A stretch of DNA of 64,000 nucleotides from Siphonodentalium dalli (GCA_032622095.1 CP136064.1:185610209-185674208); one strand, 5' to 3'. Positions 12,376-25,989 are shown, numbered from the stretch's first letter. The notes: generated by a model not told the origin, from the letters alone. Numbers and translations: made by a program.

Positions 12376-15300
12376 TTTCATCAGCATATTGTATATCCAC
12401 AATTGTACATACATGTAGTTAGTTCTTTATTGTTATTGTATTTTGTCAACTTGAGATAATATGTGTTATATGTTATATTCTTTATAAAAATATTCATCGT
12501 TTTGGAGGAAATAAAGATATAATAATAATATTTAATAGATAGAGCATGGTATAATTCACCGAACAATTCGAACTTGTTGCATACATACAGTACATAACCG
12601 GACCACACCACACCAAATGCCGAATTTGTCAAATTCACTTCACAAGACGTTGATATAAATCATGTACAACTCGTTTTACTGAGAATAAGTATAACAAGAA
12701 AACCATAGTTAGAAATGGTAACGCGCTCAAGGTCATAACTATATTATATACCCATGCTTGTAATTATAGAATATAAAATATATTGATTTCGCGAATGACC
12801 AACTCAGAATTCCGTTAAAATAACAATAACAACCAGCACCTAATTAACGAAACGGCGGGCGACTCGGCCGTCTCCGACCACAACCCCCAGTGGGCTGCAG
12901 AACAAAACATATCTATAAAAGTTTAAATCTAAGACTTACAAATTATCTTTTAAATTTCTTTTATTGGTAATTGACATAGCTTGTCACAAACCAAAAATCA
13001 ACACTATTGACTTAATAATGTAAAGGACAATAAACGAAATTGAAATTCCCAACTACACCTTTTATCGGACTCGGCCTCCTGGTCGCGCAGTTCGACATTT
13101 AAACCGGAAAAACCAATTATCTATAAATAAAATGCTCATCGGACCACGGCTATCAATAATTTGCAGAACAGTATACACGCGTCGCGCGCTAATGATTCTC
13201 CATTTACCGATAAATAGTTTCAGAGAAACATAAGCGTCGCAAAATTTGTTGAAATCTAGTTCAATAAACCGAAACGCCTATTATTTAGGCTTTGTTGTGA
13301 ATGCACGAAAACCCGGTGTATACCACACGGTGTATTCAACCGAATGTTGCCACTTCGAACGTTGACGTCGTCCCTGTGAAAAAAAATTCACAGTAATGTT
13401 TTAATTTCATTTGGACACGTATATTAGTAAATTGGTGGACACATTTATATATATCTGTTCTCGAGATTGTTGACTCTGTCCTTTTTTCACGTGAGTTTTG
13501 GTATAGTAGTGCTAAATTTAGAACGATACTATACAAGTATAATTATAGTAGTCTGCTAAATTTAGCACGGTACTATATACCATGCATGTAGGACACAACT
13601 CTCGACCAATCAGAATGCGCCATTTCTGTTTTTAACGCTGATGAGGTCATTATTTCTCAATGTTTATTCTTTTTAAAATCGACCAAGAGTTATCCGTATC
13701 AACTACGAATGCGTTGAAAGTAAATAATAATCTAGTCGACATCTGGTGCACGACTACACACCGTGGGAGTCGTGGGACCATGTCTGTAGATTTAATGCCA
13801 TAAGAACTTCAATTACTTCATATGTTGTTGTTTCTATCGTGGCGGAGACACAGTAGCGATATTAGCATCTGTTTATTGTCAAAACATGAAAGTTTTCCTT
13901 GTGGAATGGGGGCAACAGCGTGTGGTTTATCTCCCCGGATCAACGTTGATAACCTAGTAAATACAGGCTTGTCGGTGTCTCGAAGAAAGACGGATTTCAT
14001 TAGTAACCCTTTTCTGTATTATGTTTTCTGGCAAATAGATGGTAGACAGGGCCGTAACTTTTGGGGCTGTATAGGGCCGTGACACCCCATGCTCCAGGTT
14101 ATGCTTCCGCCGGGCCCTTTGTCGGGCAAATACATTATAACTGTTATCATATGAAGAGAGTGTTGCAATTAATGCCAATGAATATTCCGCGACATAATTG
14201 TAAACTAGTATGCACGGAGTAAACGAAAACCAAAGTGCCCAAACGCGAGTGTTGCCCCCACCCCCATGCAGCCATCGGGCCGGTGTATCCTTGGAACTTC
14301 TCTCAGAATATACGCAGATTAAGCCTCCGTTCTTCGATATATATCTTCAGTATATGTCCAATTATATATACATAACTTCGGAAATTTCCACGAGATGTCG
14401 GGCTTGCAAGGATACGTTACACGCATTAATATTTAGGCAGCTATATAGGTACACTGACACCACACCGGCTTCCTGAAATGGCAGGAACCTTCGCCTATAA
14501 CTTGTATATGAAAAACATTTTTATATTCCATGTGTAATAAAGATATTTAATAATAATAAGCTATGAAATCCATTTATAAAATGTAAGTGGCGCGTGCCCT
14601 GAGACTACAGTGCTGGTTGTTTGTGTCGGATACGGTGAACAGCATGGCAATCGTTCTTTTTGTCATTTTATGAGATCGCGGTAGGTAATTCCTTCTCCTT
14701 TGTTGGTGGTCAGTAGGGTCAGCGGTATACCACTATACCATCTGCCCGACGGGTACTGCCAAACTTTTATGTGTTTATAAATGATCGCTGAAGACAGTGG
14801 GCCAACAGAAAGCCCATGCATGTGTCATACCAAAATCATGTCTGGCTTTTGCTGACACGTTCGTTATGACACAACATATAGACAACAGTTCCATATCGTA
14901 TATATAATTTTCCAGGAGAAGATATGGCTTTAGTGTGGGCAATGATACATTTCAGCACCTTTCTGTCCTTGATATATGAGCATGCTTCTCGCTGTTCCTC
15001 ATCTCGATAACAGACACAACAAAGGCGTTTCAAACAAATTATCGTAGCGTCACTCAAAGAGAGGAATGCATGAACAAGAAACCAGATCGTATAGAATAAA
15101 TTAAAGATTTGCCCCCTGGCGAGTCAAATCGGTACCACATGTTGGTTACCCCGCTTTGTTGACCATATTCTTGCTCGATTTTATTAGGGCTTGAATGTCA
15201 AATAGAGTTCAACCTTACTTCGACCATCAGGTCGGAGATGTTTATTGTTCCACTGCGGGCGCTTCCATTTGACTGGCCTACAGCTGTGATTACTTCGGCA

Positions 15301-15731
15301 CCTGTTCGCGTGTTAGATATAATACGCCGCGTTGATATACTTGCAGGAACCTGATTTTGGAAAAAGAAATACGTGGACACTGGACAGAGACTATATTTAG
15401 TCAGAGTTCACCCGAAATTCTGTCCAACGTTCCCTTAAATGGTGCATATAACTAACGCGTATATTGCAGGCCAATCGAAACAGTGTTCCATGTTTAATTG
15501 CAAATAACGTGTATATATATTGTAGATAATTCACCTTTATCTTCGAACCCGTAAAATAATGCTTGTATTTTGGGGAGATGGGGGAATAAACACAATACAA
15601 ATTCAAAGGGGTACGAAACTACTATACTATAACGATGCGACATTTTAAGCCACATTTTCAAAAACGCGAATCACCGTGAATTTTTACGTTTCCATGTTTC
15701 CTGTCTTATCTATACAAGCATATGTTATATA
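12376..15731. other. No gene seen
   Basis: No convincing coding frame. A local imperfect duplication around GCTAAATTTAG with flanking TATAGTAGT and ACTATA words lies at about 13500-13580 and can fold as two hairpins. I see no RNA gene. Confidence 0.5.
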
Positions 15732-15735
15732 TTAA

Positions 15736-16256
15736 AGGCACGGACGGCGTTCGTTGCAGAAATATTCATATTTATTCAAATCGCCATCAAAGAAGGAATA
15801 TTAAAAAATATATAGTTTTGTTCATATGCCAAACATAATCAGCGCGTAAATTTTATATTGTCGTCAAGACGTACGGTGATGTACGTAAACAAGAGCCTGC
15901 TCGTGTTACAGAAGTTGTGCTTCTGTTTGCATAACACAGCGCAATTCTATTGGTTAATCACACAAAAATGATATAAACGCTCTTTATTATTTATATCAGG
16001 AAAACACTAACAAATAACGCTCTTTATGTTTACCATATCCGGATATAAACAAAAACCAGGTAACGTAACGTTTTTTGCTTTTGTTTACATAACAACGGGG
16101 GGGGGGGGGGTTGACAATAACATACTGTTCATGCCATATTTCTGATTGGTATAAGAACAAGGTATGTCTATATTTTACTATTCTTTCTGTTTATGGCGGT
16201 TTTTGACGGAGGTGAATATTTTAACAGCATACCCACCGCCAACGCCGGTCGTATCT
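15736..16256 (+). mobile_element. TTAA-flanked MITE, family 1 copy A (Kolobok-like)
   Basis: Flanked by TTAA at 15732-15735 and 16257-16260. The left end begins AGGCACGGACGGCGTT; the right end, reverse-complemented, begins AGATACGACCGGCGTT, giving imperfect inverted repeats. A TTAA target with AG-starting ends fits Kolobok elements (inference from ends only). The interior has no coding frame, holds two ACGCTCTTTAT words 40 bp apart (15977, 16017), and ends with a poly-G run near 16096-16110. Related copies lie at 24591-24977 and, inverted, at 35229-35695. Confidence 0.8.
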
Positions 16257-16699
16257 TTAATATACCAGCATGTTTTTAATTCTTATTATAACATGTTTTT
16301 ATCTATTGTTATTTATATTTTAGTTGGTACTTTATTGAATAAAGTTTAATCAATAATGAGTTGGTTCTGCTTCGACATCACTCAGTCTTAGTAACGACGT
16401 CAATATATTCCGATCGTAGTGCTATTATCTATAATCCGAACACCTCTCAAAACCGAAGGGTGTTCGGTTTCGAGAGGTTTTACTACACACTGAATGCTGT
16501 GATCGGGCCGCCGATCTCTTACTCGTTTAATTCCCCAAAATTACAAGTTGTAATAGAAACTAACGAACCAGCTAGATTGATAGCTTGATGCTGAAACACG
16601 TATTTATATCGATTTATTCGTTAAATGTTGACAATTTGACGGAAAATGTTGATAATTTTAATTATTCAAATTCAGTTTCCAGACCTTCCTCGCACAACT

Positions 16700-17070
16700 G
16701 CATGGCTACAGTGATCATATTCCAATTCCACCGGTACAAACGCTTGGAACTGATTGATGTTCTGTCGGGGAACATAGAAAAAAAAACAATGCAACACCCA
16801 AGTAATATATTTCTTTATAAATACATATTTCTTAATAATTTATTTCACAATAAGTTAAGTTACCAGCTCCAGATTGCACGATTAGACGACATTGTGAGCC
16901 GATTTTGCTTTGCTTCGCTTACAATCATAGCATTTTTGTCTTCGCAATCAATTAATCATTGCATCGAGTCTATTCTGGACTTTCAACTTTGACAGTGGAT
17001 ATGGTTTCAAGTTTATTTGTCCCAAATGTTATACTAAAGATCCTCGATCCGATTTGACACCAAAATATAG
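16700..17070 (+). repeat. Dispersed repeat, solo arm related to the 32961-33856 element
   Basis: Shares words in the same order with 32985-33255: GATCATATTCCA, CCGGTACAAA/CCAGTACAAA, TTGGAACTGATTGA-like, AATATATTTCTTATA-like, TGTGAGC and a terminal CTCGATCCGAT/CTCAATCCGAT. Only one arm is present, so it looks like a truncated or solo copy of the fold-back element. Confidence 0.65.
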
Positions 17071-17325
17071 TCAAACTTTCAGCTTTTCCAGTGAAAAAAA
17101 AGTAGAAACTACTTGCAATCACCATCATTTGTATGTCACAGGCCCTTTTTAATATTCTTTTTTTTTGGCCATTGGCTTAGTTAAACAAAGAACTCATATA
17201 AGGTATTAGTCCCAATTAATCTTATCTGGGACCATCACTCTATTATGTTTGGGTACATATAATAGTTTTATGGTTTCGGACTCGGCATCTTTAATAATAT
17301 TTATCAGATTTGTGGCGGCATGCAT

Positions 17326-17875
17326 GTATGAGTGTTCATTGCTTCAAATGTGCTCGTTTCAGTGAGCGTGAACAAATTCTCATTCCTTATTTCCATGACC
17401 ATGGTATATATCGATCGGAATGTCACACTGAGATGTCCCTCAACACAGATCAAGTTTGAAAATTGCACCCGATATTCGCCCATGTCGGGTTTTCGATGAT
17501 ATTATCCACGACCTAACCACCTTGATTGTGGGGCACCATTAAAAGGAAGCCCATTCAAAGGTTCACCGAGAGTTCGAAGCCTATCAGACTGAATATGGGT
17601 TCGAATATTGACACAAAATGGATCTACCATTATATTGGAACAACACAATGCACTTCCTCCGAAATGTAGGACGACTTTATGACCATACGATTACTGGTAC
17701 TGGCGTATATATAATTATTATATTATAATTATATATATCAGAGAAGATTAACAAAGTCACTCTATCCGATATATATCAGCTTTATATGGACGCACGAACG
17801 CAGTATGAGTGTTCATTGCACCAACTGTGCTTCCTTCAGTGAGCTTGAACACATTCTCATTTCTCCCGTCTGCCC
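17326..17875. repeat. Pair of diverged direct repeats about 480 bp apart
   Basis: TATGAGTGTTCATTGC, then TGTGCT, TTCAGTGAGC and TGAACA with ATTCTCATT, occurs near 17326-17385 and again near 17803-17865. A long A/T palindrome (TATATATAATTATTATATTA region) lies between them near 17706-17740. No gene is seen. Confidence 0.6.
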
Positions 17876-18093
17876 TTTATATACTCTCTATAGACTAGCA
17901 CTCTTCCACATTCACTAAATCACAATGTTCTTGTACATCGGATGATCGGATAAAGTTGTTCCAAGCCAACACGTGACGCCACGTTGATGTCCGGCAGCAG
18001 CAACTGCCAAACAAACATAATTCGATGGCACCAATGATCTAGTTTCAGAATGTGTGGGTGTGTGTAGGGGTGTGTGTGTACCCTTAACGGTCA

Positions 18094-18151
18094 CCTGGTG
18101 TGCGACCACACTACCAGGAGTATATACTCATGGTAGTGTTGTCGCACCAGG
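18094..18151. repeat. Near-perfect 58-bp hairpin
   Basis: The arms CCTGGTGTGCGACCACACTA and the facing TAGTGTTGTCGCACCAGG pair almost completely and continue into a GAGTATATACTC core. It sits next to a GTGTGT-rich stretch (18050-18080). I see no RNA-gene signature; it may be a tiny fold-back element. Confidence 0.75.
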
Positions 18152-18819
18152 GGATGTGTGTGGCAGTGGAGTGATAGCAAGGTATTGTGGCGCAAAGTTG
18201 TTCAAATCTAGAAAACACCCAAGAGTTATCTATCTTGAATTGAACTGCAAGTCCCATGCGGAATGTTTTAACGTGTTTGATAGAGTTACTCCTCTTACAA
18301 TGCGAGTGCACACCGTTTGCCATACCAGCATGACAGCACATCAGCAGGACCACTAAACTGGCGGCTGGTGGGTTACATTAGTGTGATCATCGATCGATAT
18401 TTAATATATGTCGATGGTGTGAATATTTTCCATGAATCATGTGGACCCAGTGCAAATGTTTTAGTGTAGGTCCTATACTTTTTTCCGTATAATGCTCAGG
18501 TCCTAAAATTTCGTAAAATCTGAAACACTGCCCTGCATGGACTCTGCCTTTAAATCCAGTGGTTTTTTTTCTAAGCAGGATCAGAACCGCACTAAATTAT
18601 TGCCAAGTTCACACCACACAATAACATTCAAACTTCACTACAAAATTATGTGCCAATGGCTATTTTACATTTGGGAACTTATTACTAGGAGGGGTGTGCT
18701 ATACAAGAAACTGGCGGATATACCCGGCGTTGCACGGACAACGTGCAGCAAAATTAAAATTGAAACAGTTATAATAATTATGAAATGTCAATTATGAAAC
18801 ATCATTGTGTTTACGGCAA

Positions 18820-19320
18820 TGTCCGGCGGGGTCGAGAACCAGCACAAATTACCCGGAAGGCCGAAACACACACCCATGCACATGCACCAACTTTTTTTGA
18901 GATCCACTCAGTAGTTTCTGCATGAGAACCGCGAAGCCCGTGCGGATATAACTTCATAACGTCAAAACGCGATGTGGGGAGGGGGGGGGGTCCTGATCAA
19001 GAAATGTTACCCGGAGGGCCGACATATATGACCATACCAAACTTCATTGCGATCGACCAAGTGGTTGCCGAAAAACCGTTTTATCCGTGCGGATATGACA
19101 TCATACAGTCAAAATGTGACGTCGGTGGGGTCCAGACCAAGCTCATGTTACCCGAGAGCCGAATTGTTATACATACCCGTATCAAATTTCAATGCGATCC
19201 GGCCGGTATAGTTCCAGAAAAACCGTTTTGAACGTGTTGACATGACGTCATAGCATCAAAAGGCGACGTCGGGCACAATTCAGACCCAGCTCATGTTACC
19301 AGGAGATCCGATCAGAAAAC
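18820..19320. repeat. Diverged tandem array, GCGACGTCGGG type
   Basis: Four partial units spaced about 158, 141 and 148 bp, marked by a TTACCCGGAGGGCCGA-like word near 18848, 19006, 19147 and 19295. Units share GTGCGGATATGACATCAT, GATGTG/GACGTCGG and CCGAAAAACCGTTTT. A single related fragment with AAAGGCGACGTCGGGCA lies near 27113-27130. Confidence 0.75.
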
Positions 19321-19324
19321 AGTT

Positions 19325-20125
19325 ACAGCTTATGGAATTGTGTGTGTCCTGCACAATGATATATAGGCTTGATACTATCAGCAATTGATCAAACAAGTGC
19401 AACACCAGCGTGGCATATAATTATTAGGTATGCCCCCGACGCTCAGTTTGGAGAGTGGGCAATGCATGATTTTTTTGGTATTTTATAAATCCAAAAAGTT
19501 GGTATAATTTCTCCTTAAACTGGGCTATCAATACACCCAAAGCACAACCAAACCCGATGATCCATGCCCAAGGTACAAGCTGAAATGTTCACACAGTGAC
19601 ACAATTCAAAATTCCCCAATCAAACAAGGGCTGTATCTCAGGTAAGAATGGATGGACGACACCTTGGTAGAGTCGCTTATGTACTTCCGTGGGAATTTTT
19701 TTGAACAAATGTATAAACTATGCTATTATGATATGGCATCACTTACTTTTTCGGAAAAAGTTACGACTTCATGGGTCCACGACTGGAGGGAACTATGTCA
19801 GTTCAGTTCAGATGCAGGGTTGTCCTAAGAACGGACGAATTCAGCGCATATTTCTTAAATGTTACAGGGGGGAGTCTGCACAAAAATTCCGTATATAGGG
19901 CTGGGGTGGGTGGGTGGTCCAGAGACCGAACAAATCGTGCTTGTAAATTTTTTCAAAAATGGTTTTATTTCAAACAATTTACAAGTACTGACCATGTAAT
20001 GTTGTTTGTAAGCATGTTAGTACCATGCTTGTTGGTATAGGGCTATATATGCAGCTATAGTGACTCTTTAGCCTCAGATTTAGCAACATTCTGGATTCCA
20101 CAGGTTCCCGGCCCACTTCACAGTG
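19325..20125. other. No gene seen
   Basis: Short open frames only, without splice-site support or recognisable protein motifs. Confidence 0.5.
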
Positions 20126-20129
20126 GACC

Positions 20130-20530
20130 ACCATAATAGCGTTCAGGAAACTTAACCCATGGTTGAGTTATAATAATGCAAAACGTGTTTACGGATGGAA
20201 CAAGGCCGTTAACTCTGGTATGCATTGATAGGCGAAACCTGTGATATGCAGTAATATGTGCATACATCCTCCCCCTATCATTCTGGTCTACCATCATACC
20301 AAACCACATCAAAATTCGACAACCGACACTTGACTTATATTGCAAAAAACTTTGTACGGACTGAATTTCATAAAGTCGAACAGGGCCCATAACTCTGGTA
20401 GGCATTGATGGTCACAACCCGTGATATTATGCATATTCGTTCCCCATTTCTGGTCTGTCACCATGCCATAGGGCATCAAAATATGACAACCGACTCTTGA
20501 GTTATAATGCAAAATGTTTGTACGGACTGA
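20130..20530. repeat. Tandem repeat of ~180 bp, about two units
   Basis: AACTCTGGTA with a following GGCATTGAT/TGCATTGAT recurs at 20211 and 20391. Both units share TTCTGGTCT, ACCATCATACC/CACCATGCC, CATCAAAAT and GACAACCGAC. It is of the CCATAACTCTGG class also seen at 25140-25960. Confidence 0.75.
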
Positions 20531-20560
20531 CGCACGGACGGCTCGAGACGTCAACTTTCT

Positions 20561-21475
20561 ACCCGCCGACAAATATCGGGGGGTATAATAACCATATATC
20601 TAGGTGTATACCTAACCAAAAACAATTCCCCCCCACCCCACCCCGGTGGATAAGAATAAAGAGTTCTTTGGTCACGCACAAATAATTGTGGAACCCCTGA
20701 CCTGTTTACCACTATTTACACTGGCCAGTGTCAGACACAACACACTCGATATATTAAGGATATAATGGGGTCTGGGGGCGATTTGTGACATATAGTGTAC
20801 CTACACAATGCTTTATTATTGTTGTTAGATACTGAAAACACCAGGATACACCTGGAAATACCAGACCCGCCGACAAATATCGGGGGGTATAATAACCATA
20901 TATCTAGGTGTATACCTAACCAAAAACAATTCCCCCCCCCCACCCCACCCCGGTGGATAAGACTAAAGAGTTCTTTGGTCACGCACAAATAATTGTGGAA
21001 CCCCTGACCTGTTTACCACTATTTACACTGGCCAGTGTCAGACACAACACACTCGATATATTAAGGATATAATGGGGTCTGGGGGCGATTTGTGACATAT
21101 AGTGTACCTACACAATGCTTTATTATTGTTGTTAGATACTGAAAACACCAGGATACACCTGGAAATACCAGACCCGCCGACAAATATCGGGGGGTATAAT
21201 AACCATATATCTAGGTGTATACCTAACCAAAAACAATTCCCCCCCCACCCCACCCCGGTGGATAAGACTAAAGAGTTCTTTGGTCACGCACAAATAATTG
21301 TGGAACCCCTGACCTGTTTACCACTATTTACACTGGCCAGTGTCAGACACAACACACTCGATATATTAAGGCTATAATGTGGTCTGGGGGCGATTTGTGA
21401 CATATAGTGTACCTACACAATGCTTTATTATTGTTGTTAGATACTGAAAACACCAGGAAACACCTGGAAATACAG
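20561..21475. repeat. Satellite-like array, three units of ~305 bp
   Basis: Near-identical units begin at the word ACCCGCCGACAAATATCGGG at 20561, 20865 and 21172 (spacings 304 and 307). They differ mostly in the length of a poly-C run. Each unit holds CTAGGTGTATACCTAA (palindromic), CCCCGGTGGATAAGA, CACTGGCCAGTGTC (palindromic) and a closing CCAGGATACACCTGG (palindromic). The last unit ends near 21475 and has one change in the closing palindrome. Open frames through it are by-products of the repeat. Confidence 0.95.
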
Positions 21476-21479
21476 TTTA

Positions 21480-24400
21480 TTTTTCGTTTTTCTTATCTGT
21501 GTTTACCAATTAAGCATGTTATTGCTTGAGTCTTAATGGTACACAGCAAGAGTTTGCACCAAAAAAATGATAGTGGAATGGGATTGAAAGGCAGTTAACA
21601 CAGTTATTGAAAAGCGGCTAAAAAAAACCTCTGAAATTTTGATAAAAACATGAGAAAGGGGGGTGGGTCCCCAAATTTTTTGCACAAATGGGGTGGTGTG
21701 TCCCTCGGGGTCGGAAAAAAACTTTTTGGGCCCTATATGTGCAATTTTTTTTCCAGACTCCCCCTGATTGTTATACATTTTTTTCAGTAAGGCATCTCAT
21801 CAATAGTAGTTCTCAGCGTACAGTACCTAAATTCTAAAATGTTATTCCAGTCAAAGATGGCTACCAAAATGTCATCAGAAAATCAACAATTTTGCGATTT
21901 TCAAGAATCCCATGTATATGATCTTCCGTTTGATAGCGACTGCGAATTGTGGCAATTAAATGATTACAATGATTCCTTCAGCAATGTAGTGCACCAATTG
22001 TATTGTACAAAACATGTTCGATCTGTCAAAAATCCACTTTAGACAACCAATTTATACCATCTTGTCAAAAATAAATTCCGATATTCTAGCAATATATTTA
22101 AAGAAATGAGCGGAATTCAGTGAGGGGAACGAAATTTCGGGCCACATACGGAATTATTATCACACTTCAACAGAAATGTTTAATTCCATCCAAGATGGCT
22201 ACCAAAATGGCAGTCAAAATACAAATGTCAGTGTTCGTACACCACCAAATGTCGCCCAGGCATTCCTTCATGGGAATTATGTTAATAGGCTATTTTTAAG
22301 TAAATGTGCATATCTTTATTTTCTTATATAAAATGACGGATGTCCTATACTGCATACGTGTCATATCTTCAAATTTCCTGATATTAAGGGAGGAGAGAGT
22401 TGAAGAGAAAACCCAACTCTGTGTGAAATAAGAGAGTATGTGTAGACCTCCATCTTAGCTTGAGGGACAAGTGTTACATCCCAATGTCTAGCCTTCTGTG
22501 CTATACTCTATGCCGGAGTACTAATTGAGAAATATTGTGGTCACCATGCATATCAAATACAATTGATGATGCATAAGCGTTGGTATTAGTTCTTTTCATG
22601 ACATCTCCTCAGTAGAAAATGTCTATAGTGTATCATATAAGCAATACACAACCGTTTATTGTGATAGCTATGAATTGAGGATTGTACTTCTCATATATAC
22701 CATGATTCTTTGGAAAGCAAGAAACAACACATTCTTGTTTATAAAACACAAACACTAGTTGAATTAAAAAATGGTTGTATTTGGCTTGCTTGTCTCACTG
22801 ATAGTTGCGCTTACAACAACAATAAGTATGCGTTTAATCGCGGACCGGATTCGACATCAACAATGCAGGCTTATGTGATCTTTTCCGGGAATAATTTTAT
22901 AGTCTAACGTGAGTGTTATGGTCCAGATACACTTTAGCGCTACTTGTATATGAGACAAACTAATTCTATACACACATGTAGTAATAAAAAAATATGCTAA
23001 TATCGCTGTAATAAACGTAAATATATTGCTTGAGTTCTAGTTCAAATTTGTCACGATCCCATTTTGGTCGTCGTACATATGAACTTTATGTACTTAGTAT
23101 CAACTGGTGACAAGAAGCAGTTTAAGCACGAGGCAATCATCAACATTTCTTCCTACACATATATGTTTGCCAGAATGGTAGAAACGGGTGTCTGATCATT
23201 TTGTATCGATTTTCCATTCCAATCACCAAGAGTATTACCCATACAAGGATTCATTTTACGAACATTTTTATGGACATTATGCCAGAAAACGTCTGTGTAA
23301 CTTCGACAGACTATTCATCCTCGTTCACCAACCAATCCTATACATACTGGCGGTATACACGTACCATGGTGAAATGGACAAGATTAAAGTATAGCTATAA
23401 TATCTTAACAAGGCCCGGGGCGATCTCCTGATTTATATTTTCAATTTCAGGCTTCAAAAGCCAGTCAGCTATATACAGTAATCCGATTGAGTCCGTCGCT
23501 AGACCGTTTAGTAATCCAGTAGATATACTCAATCGTTATCGATGTGCAAGAACGTGTGGCGATCACGTGAATCATTTGGGCGCTGGTAGCTGACAGCGCA
23601 TGAAGTTGGCAACTTCACTATTCTCTCCACATGTTGGTATAATATCAGAATCGAGTTTGGCACAAGTCCATATACTTAACGTGGCTGAAGATATATTTCG
23701 GTTTTACATAGTGAATGGTATGTTAATTCCCACCGGAAGCCCACGTGTGATACTGAAATGCATATGTGTCATTCTTACACGCTGGAATATATTGCGGAAA
23801 TATATGTATTTTAATGTCAAATTTCGACATTTCCGCCACATTGGCGACCATCTCGATTACAATAAGATATTAATAATTTCGGATTATCTAAATCGGAGTA
23901 CATTCATTAATATATTTAACACCGAGATATCGTTCACCTGTGGTGGACATGTTATTTTACGTATAAAAAGATATGTTTCTGTAATGTTTGGTGAATTTTC
24001 ACGATGTTTATTTGGAAATAATTGTCATATGAACTCTCATTTTGAGCCATTGCGATAAGCGAACAAATAGGAATGTGTCATAACATGGCGATTATCTATT
24101 TGGAAGAAGCAAATTAGTCTACTACATTCATCTTTACATGCCAGAAAGGTAATTGTGTGAAAGAGGGTAAAACTTGCTTATTATCGTATTTTGGCCGCCA
24201 TCTTAGAAGCCATATTGGATTAAGTTGACAGTTTCTGGATCCAGTTAGATGCAAATACATTATGTTATGATCCTACTCATTTCCAGCACCGATTAATTCA
24301 AATTTTATTTAAGGAAATTATTAGAAAATAAAACAAAGTATATTTCGGCGAAATTCCATACCACTTCCTTTAAAACATCGCATTTGGAGAAAGAAAATCG

Positions 24401-24585
24401 AGGATATGATGCAATAAATCAATTAATGTTATGCCTAAGTGATTTGTTATCAAGATAGATTGGCAGTATATTCCCTAATTGTCACCTCTTCGATACAATC
24501 GGAAATGATGTAGGCGACATGTAATGAAAATCATCAATTTTCCCACTCCCGGCGGCCATCTTTGATCGAGAGGACAAATTTATAT
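21480..24585. other. No gene seen
   Basis: The longest frame (23600-24058, 152 codons with ATG) has no recognisable motif and no splice context, and I do not call it. CAAGATGGCTACCAAAATG words near 21854 and 22192 belong to a common repeat. A GGCCGCCATCTT box lies near 24190 and GGCGGCCATCTT near 24550. Confidence 0.5.
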
Positions 24586-24590
24586 TTTAA

Positions 24591-24977
24591 AGGCACGGGC
24601 GGCGTTCGTTGTAGAAATATTGATATTAGTTCAAATCGCCATCAACGGAAGGAATATTAAAATATATATGTATTGGTTAATCACACACAAATTATATAAA
24701 CGCTCTTTATTATTTCCATATCAGGAAAACAGTAACAAATAACGCTCTTTATGTTTACCATATCCGGATCTAAACAAAAGCCAGGAAACATAACGTTTTT
24801 TTGCTTTTGTTTACATAACAAAGAAACACATTTTACACTGCCATACTGTTTATGTCATATGTCTTATTGGTATAAGTACAAAGTCTGTCTATATTTTACT
24901 ATGCTTTCTGTTTATGGCGACTTTTGACGGAGCTGAATAATTTAACAGCAAACCCACCACCAACGCCGCCCGTATCT
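24591..24977 (+). mobile_element. TTAA-flanked MITE, family 1 copy B (Kolobok-like)
   Basis: TTAA at 24587-24590 and 24978-24981. The ends are AGGCACGGGCGGCGTT and, in reverse complement, AGATACGGGCGGCGTT. It is internally shorter than the 15736 copy (missing the part around the CGTCAAGACGTACGG region) but keeps the two ACGCTCTTTAT words, here 42 bp apart (24700, 24742), and the CTTTCTGTTTATGGCG block. No coding frame. Confidence 0.85.
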
Positions 24978-25139
24978 TTAAATATATAACATGGCGTCAA
25001 ACAATGTACAAAAGGATTATCATATATAACAATTAGATTTTTATCATGAAATCCAACAATAGCGAACTTAAGAAAATGAGCATGGCGGCCATCTTTGTGA
25101 CGTCGTCAGACGACCCAGTCACGACCCCAGGGGGTCTAA

Positions 25140-25960
25140 CAATTTCTTTCTGAAGTGGAGACCATATACTGGCTTATGAGCATGGTCGTTATATTTTTCG
25201 CTATGATTTTCCCACGGGAGCCCAAAATCTGATATAAGCGACTCTACTGCATGCACAGCAAGTCGGTATCATTTCCCCGAGCTGTGCTATCATCATATCA
25301 AAGCACAACTGAATCATAAGACCATTGCCCAAGTCACAAGATGAAATATCGTTTCGGACACAAAGTTCATATATTTCCATGTCAAACAAGGGCTGTAACT
25401 CTGATAAAAAAAATTAATGGACGAAACCCGTAGTATGTGGATATCCTTTCCCCAACCTGTGTTATCACCATGCCAAAGTACAACGACATCCAACAATAAA
25501 GACATCCACAGCATAATGTTTGTTATGGACGCGTTGACATCAAAGGGTCATAACTCTGGGGGAAAAGTGCGGACAAAACCTGCACTATGTGGAGCTTCTA
25601 GACGGACGGAGGTCTCCTCTGTATACCCCCGAATCCTCCTTCATGTGACAGTTCCAATTTCAGCCTGGTAAAACTCCTCTCTGTATAACTATAATTTCAT
25701 ATTGTGTCTACTCATAATTAGAACTTAACAACTGATATGTGGAGATCCTTTCCACATTGCTGGGCAAAGGGCCATAACTCTGGGGGGTGTTCGGACAAAA
25801 CCTGCACTATGAGGAGCCCCTTTCCACACTGCTGGTCTACCGGCATACCAAAGGAAATCCAAATTGGACTATCGATACGTGAGCTGTGTTGCGAAATGAT
25901 TGTTACGGACGGAAAGACGGAAGGACGGACGGACGTATCTACTATATACCGCCGAATCCA
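25140..25960. repeat. Diverged tandem repeat, CATAACTCTGGGG type
   Basis: Repeats of CATAACTCTGGGGG, then GACAAAACCTGCACTATG, GGAGC and TTTCCACACTGCTGG, occur near 25548-25600 and 25772-25840. Related looser units begin near 25200 and 25400 (GGATATCCTTTCCCCAACCT). A GGAC-type microsatellite closes it near 25905-25937. A duplicated GTTCCAATTTCAGCCTGGTAAA word flanks it at about 25650 and 25990. Confidence 0.7.
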
Positions 25961-25989
25961 CCATCGGAGGTTCGGGGCATAATAATAGT

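Noticed and set aside
11852-12459. Asp-rich, His-rich and Met-rich frames
   Set aside because: All are translations of the TCA/TCG microsatellite on both strands.
16585-16992. 135-codon frame
   Set aside because: Lies in a dispersed repeat arm shared with 32961-33856, where the frame is not conserved.
20497-21377. Repeated similar frames on both strands
   Set aside because: By-products of the 305-bp tandem units.
23600-24058. 152-codon ATG frame on the plus strand
   Set aside because: No recognised motif, no splice context, composition like the AT-rich background; a chance frame is more likely.
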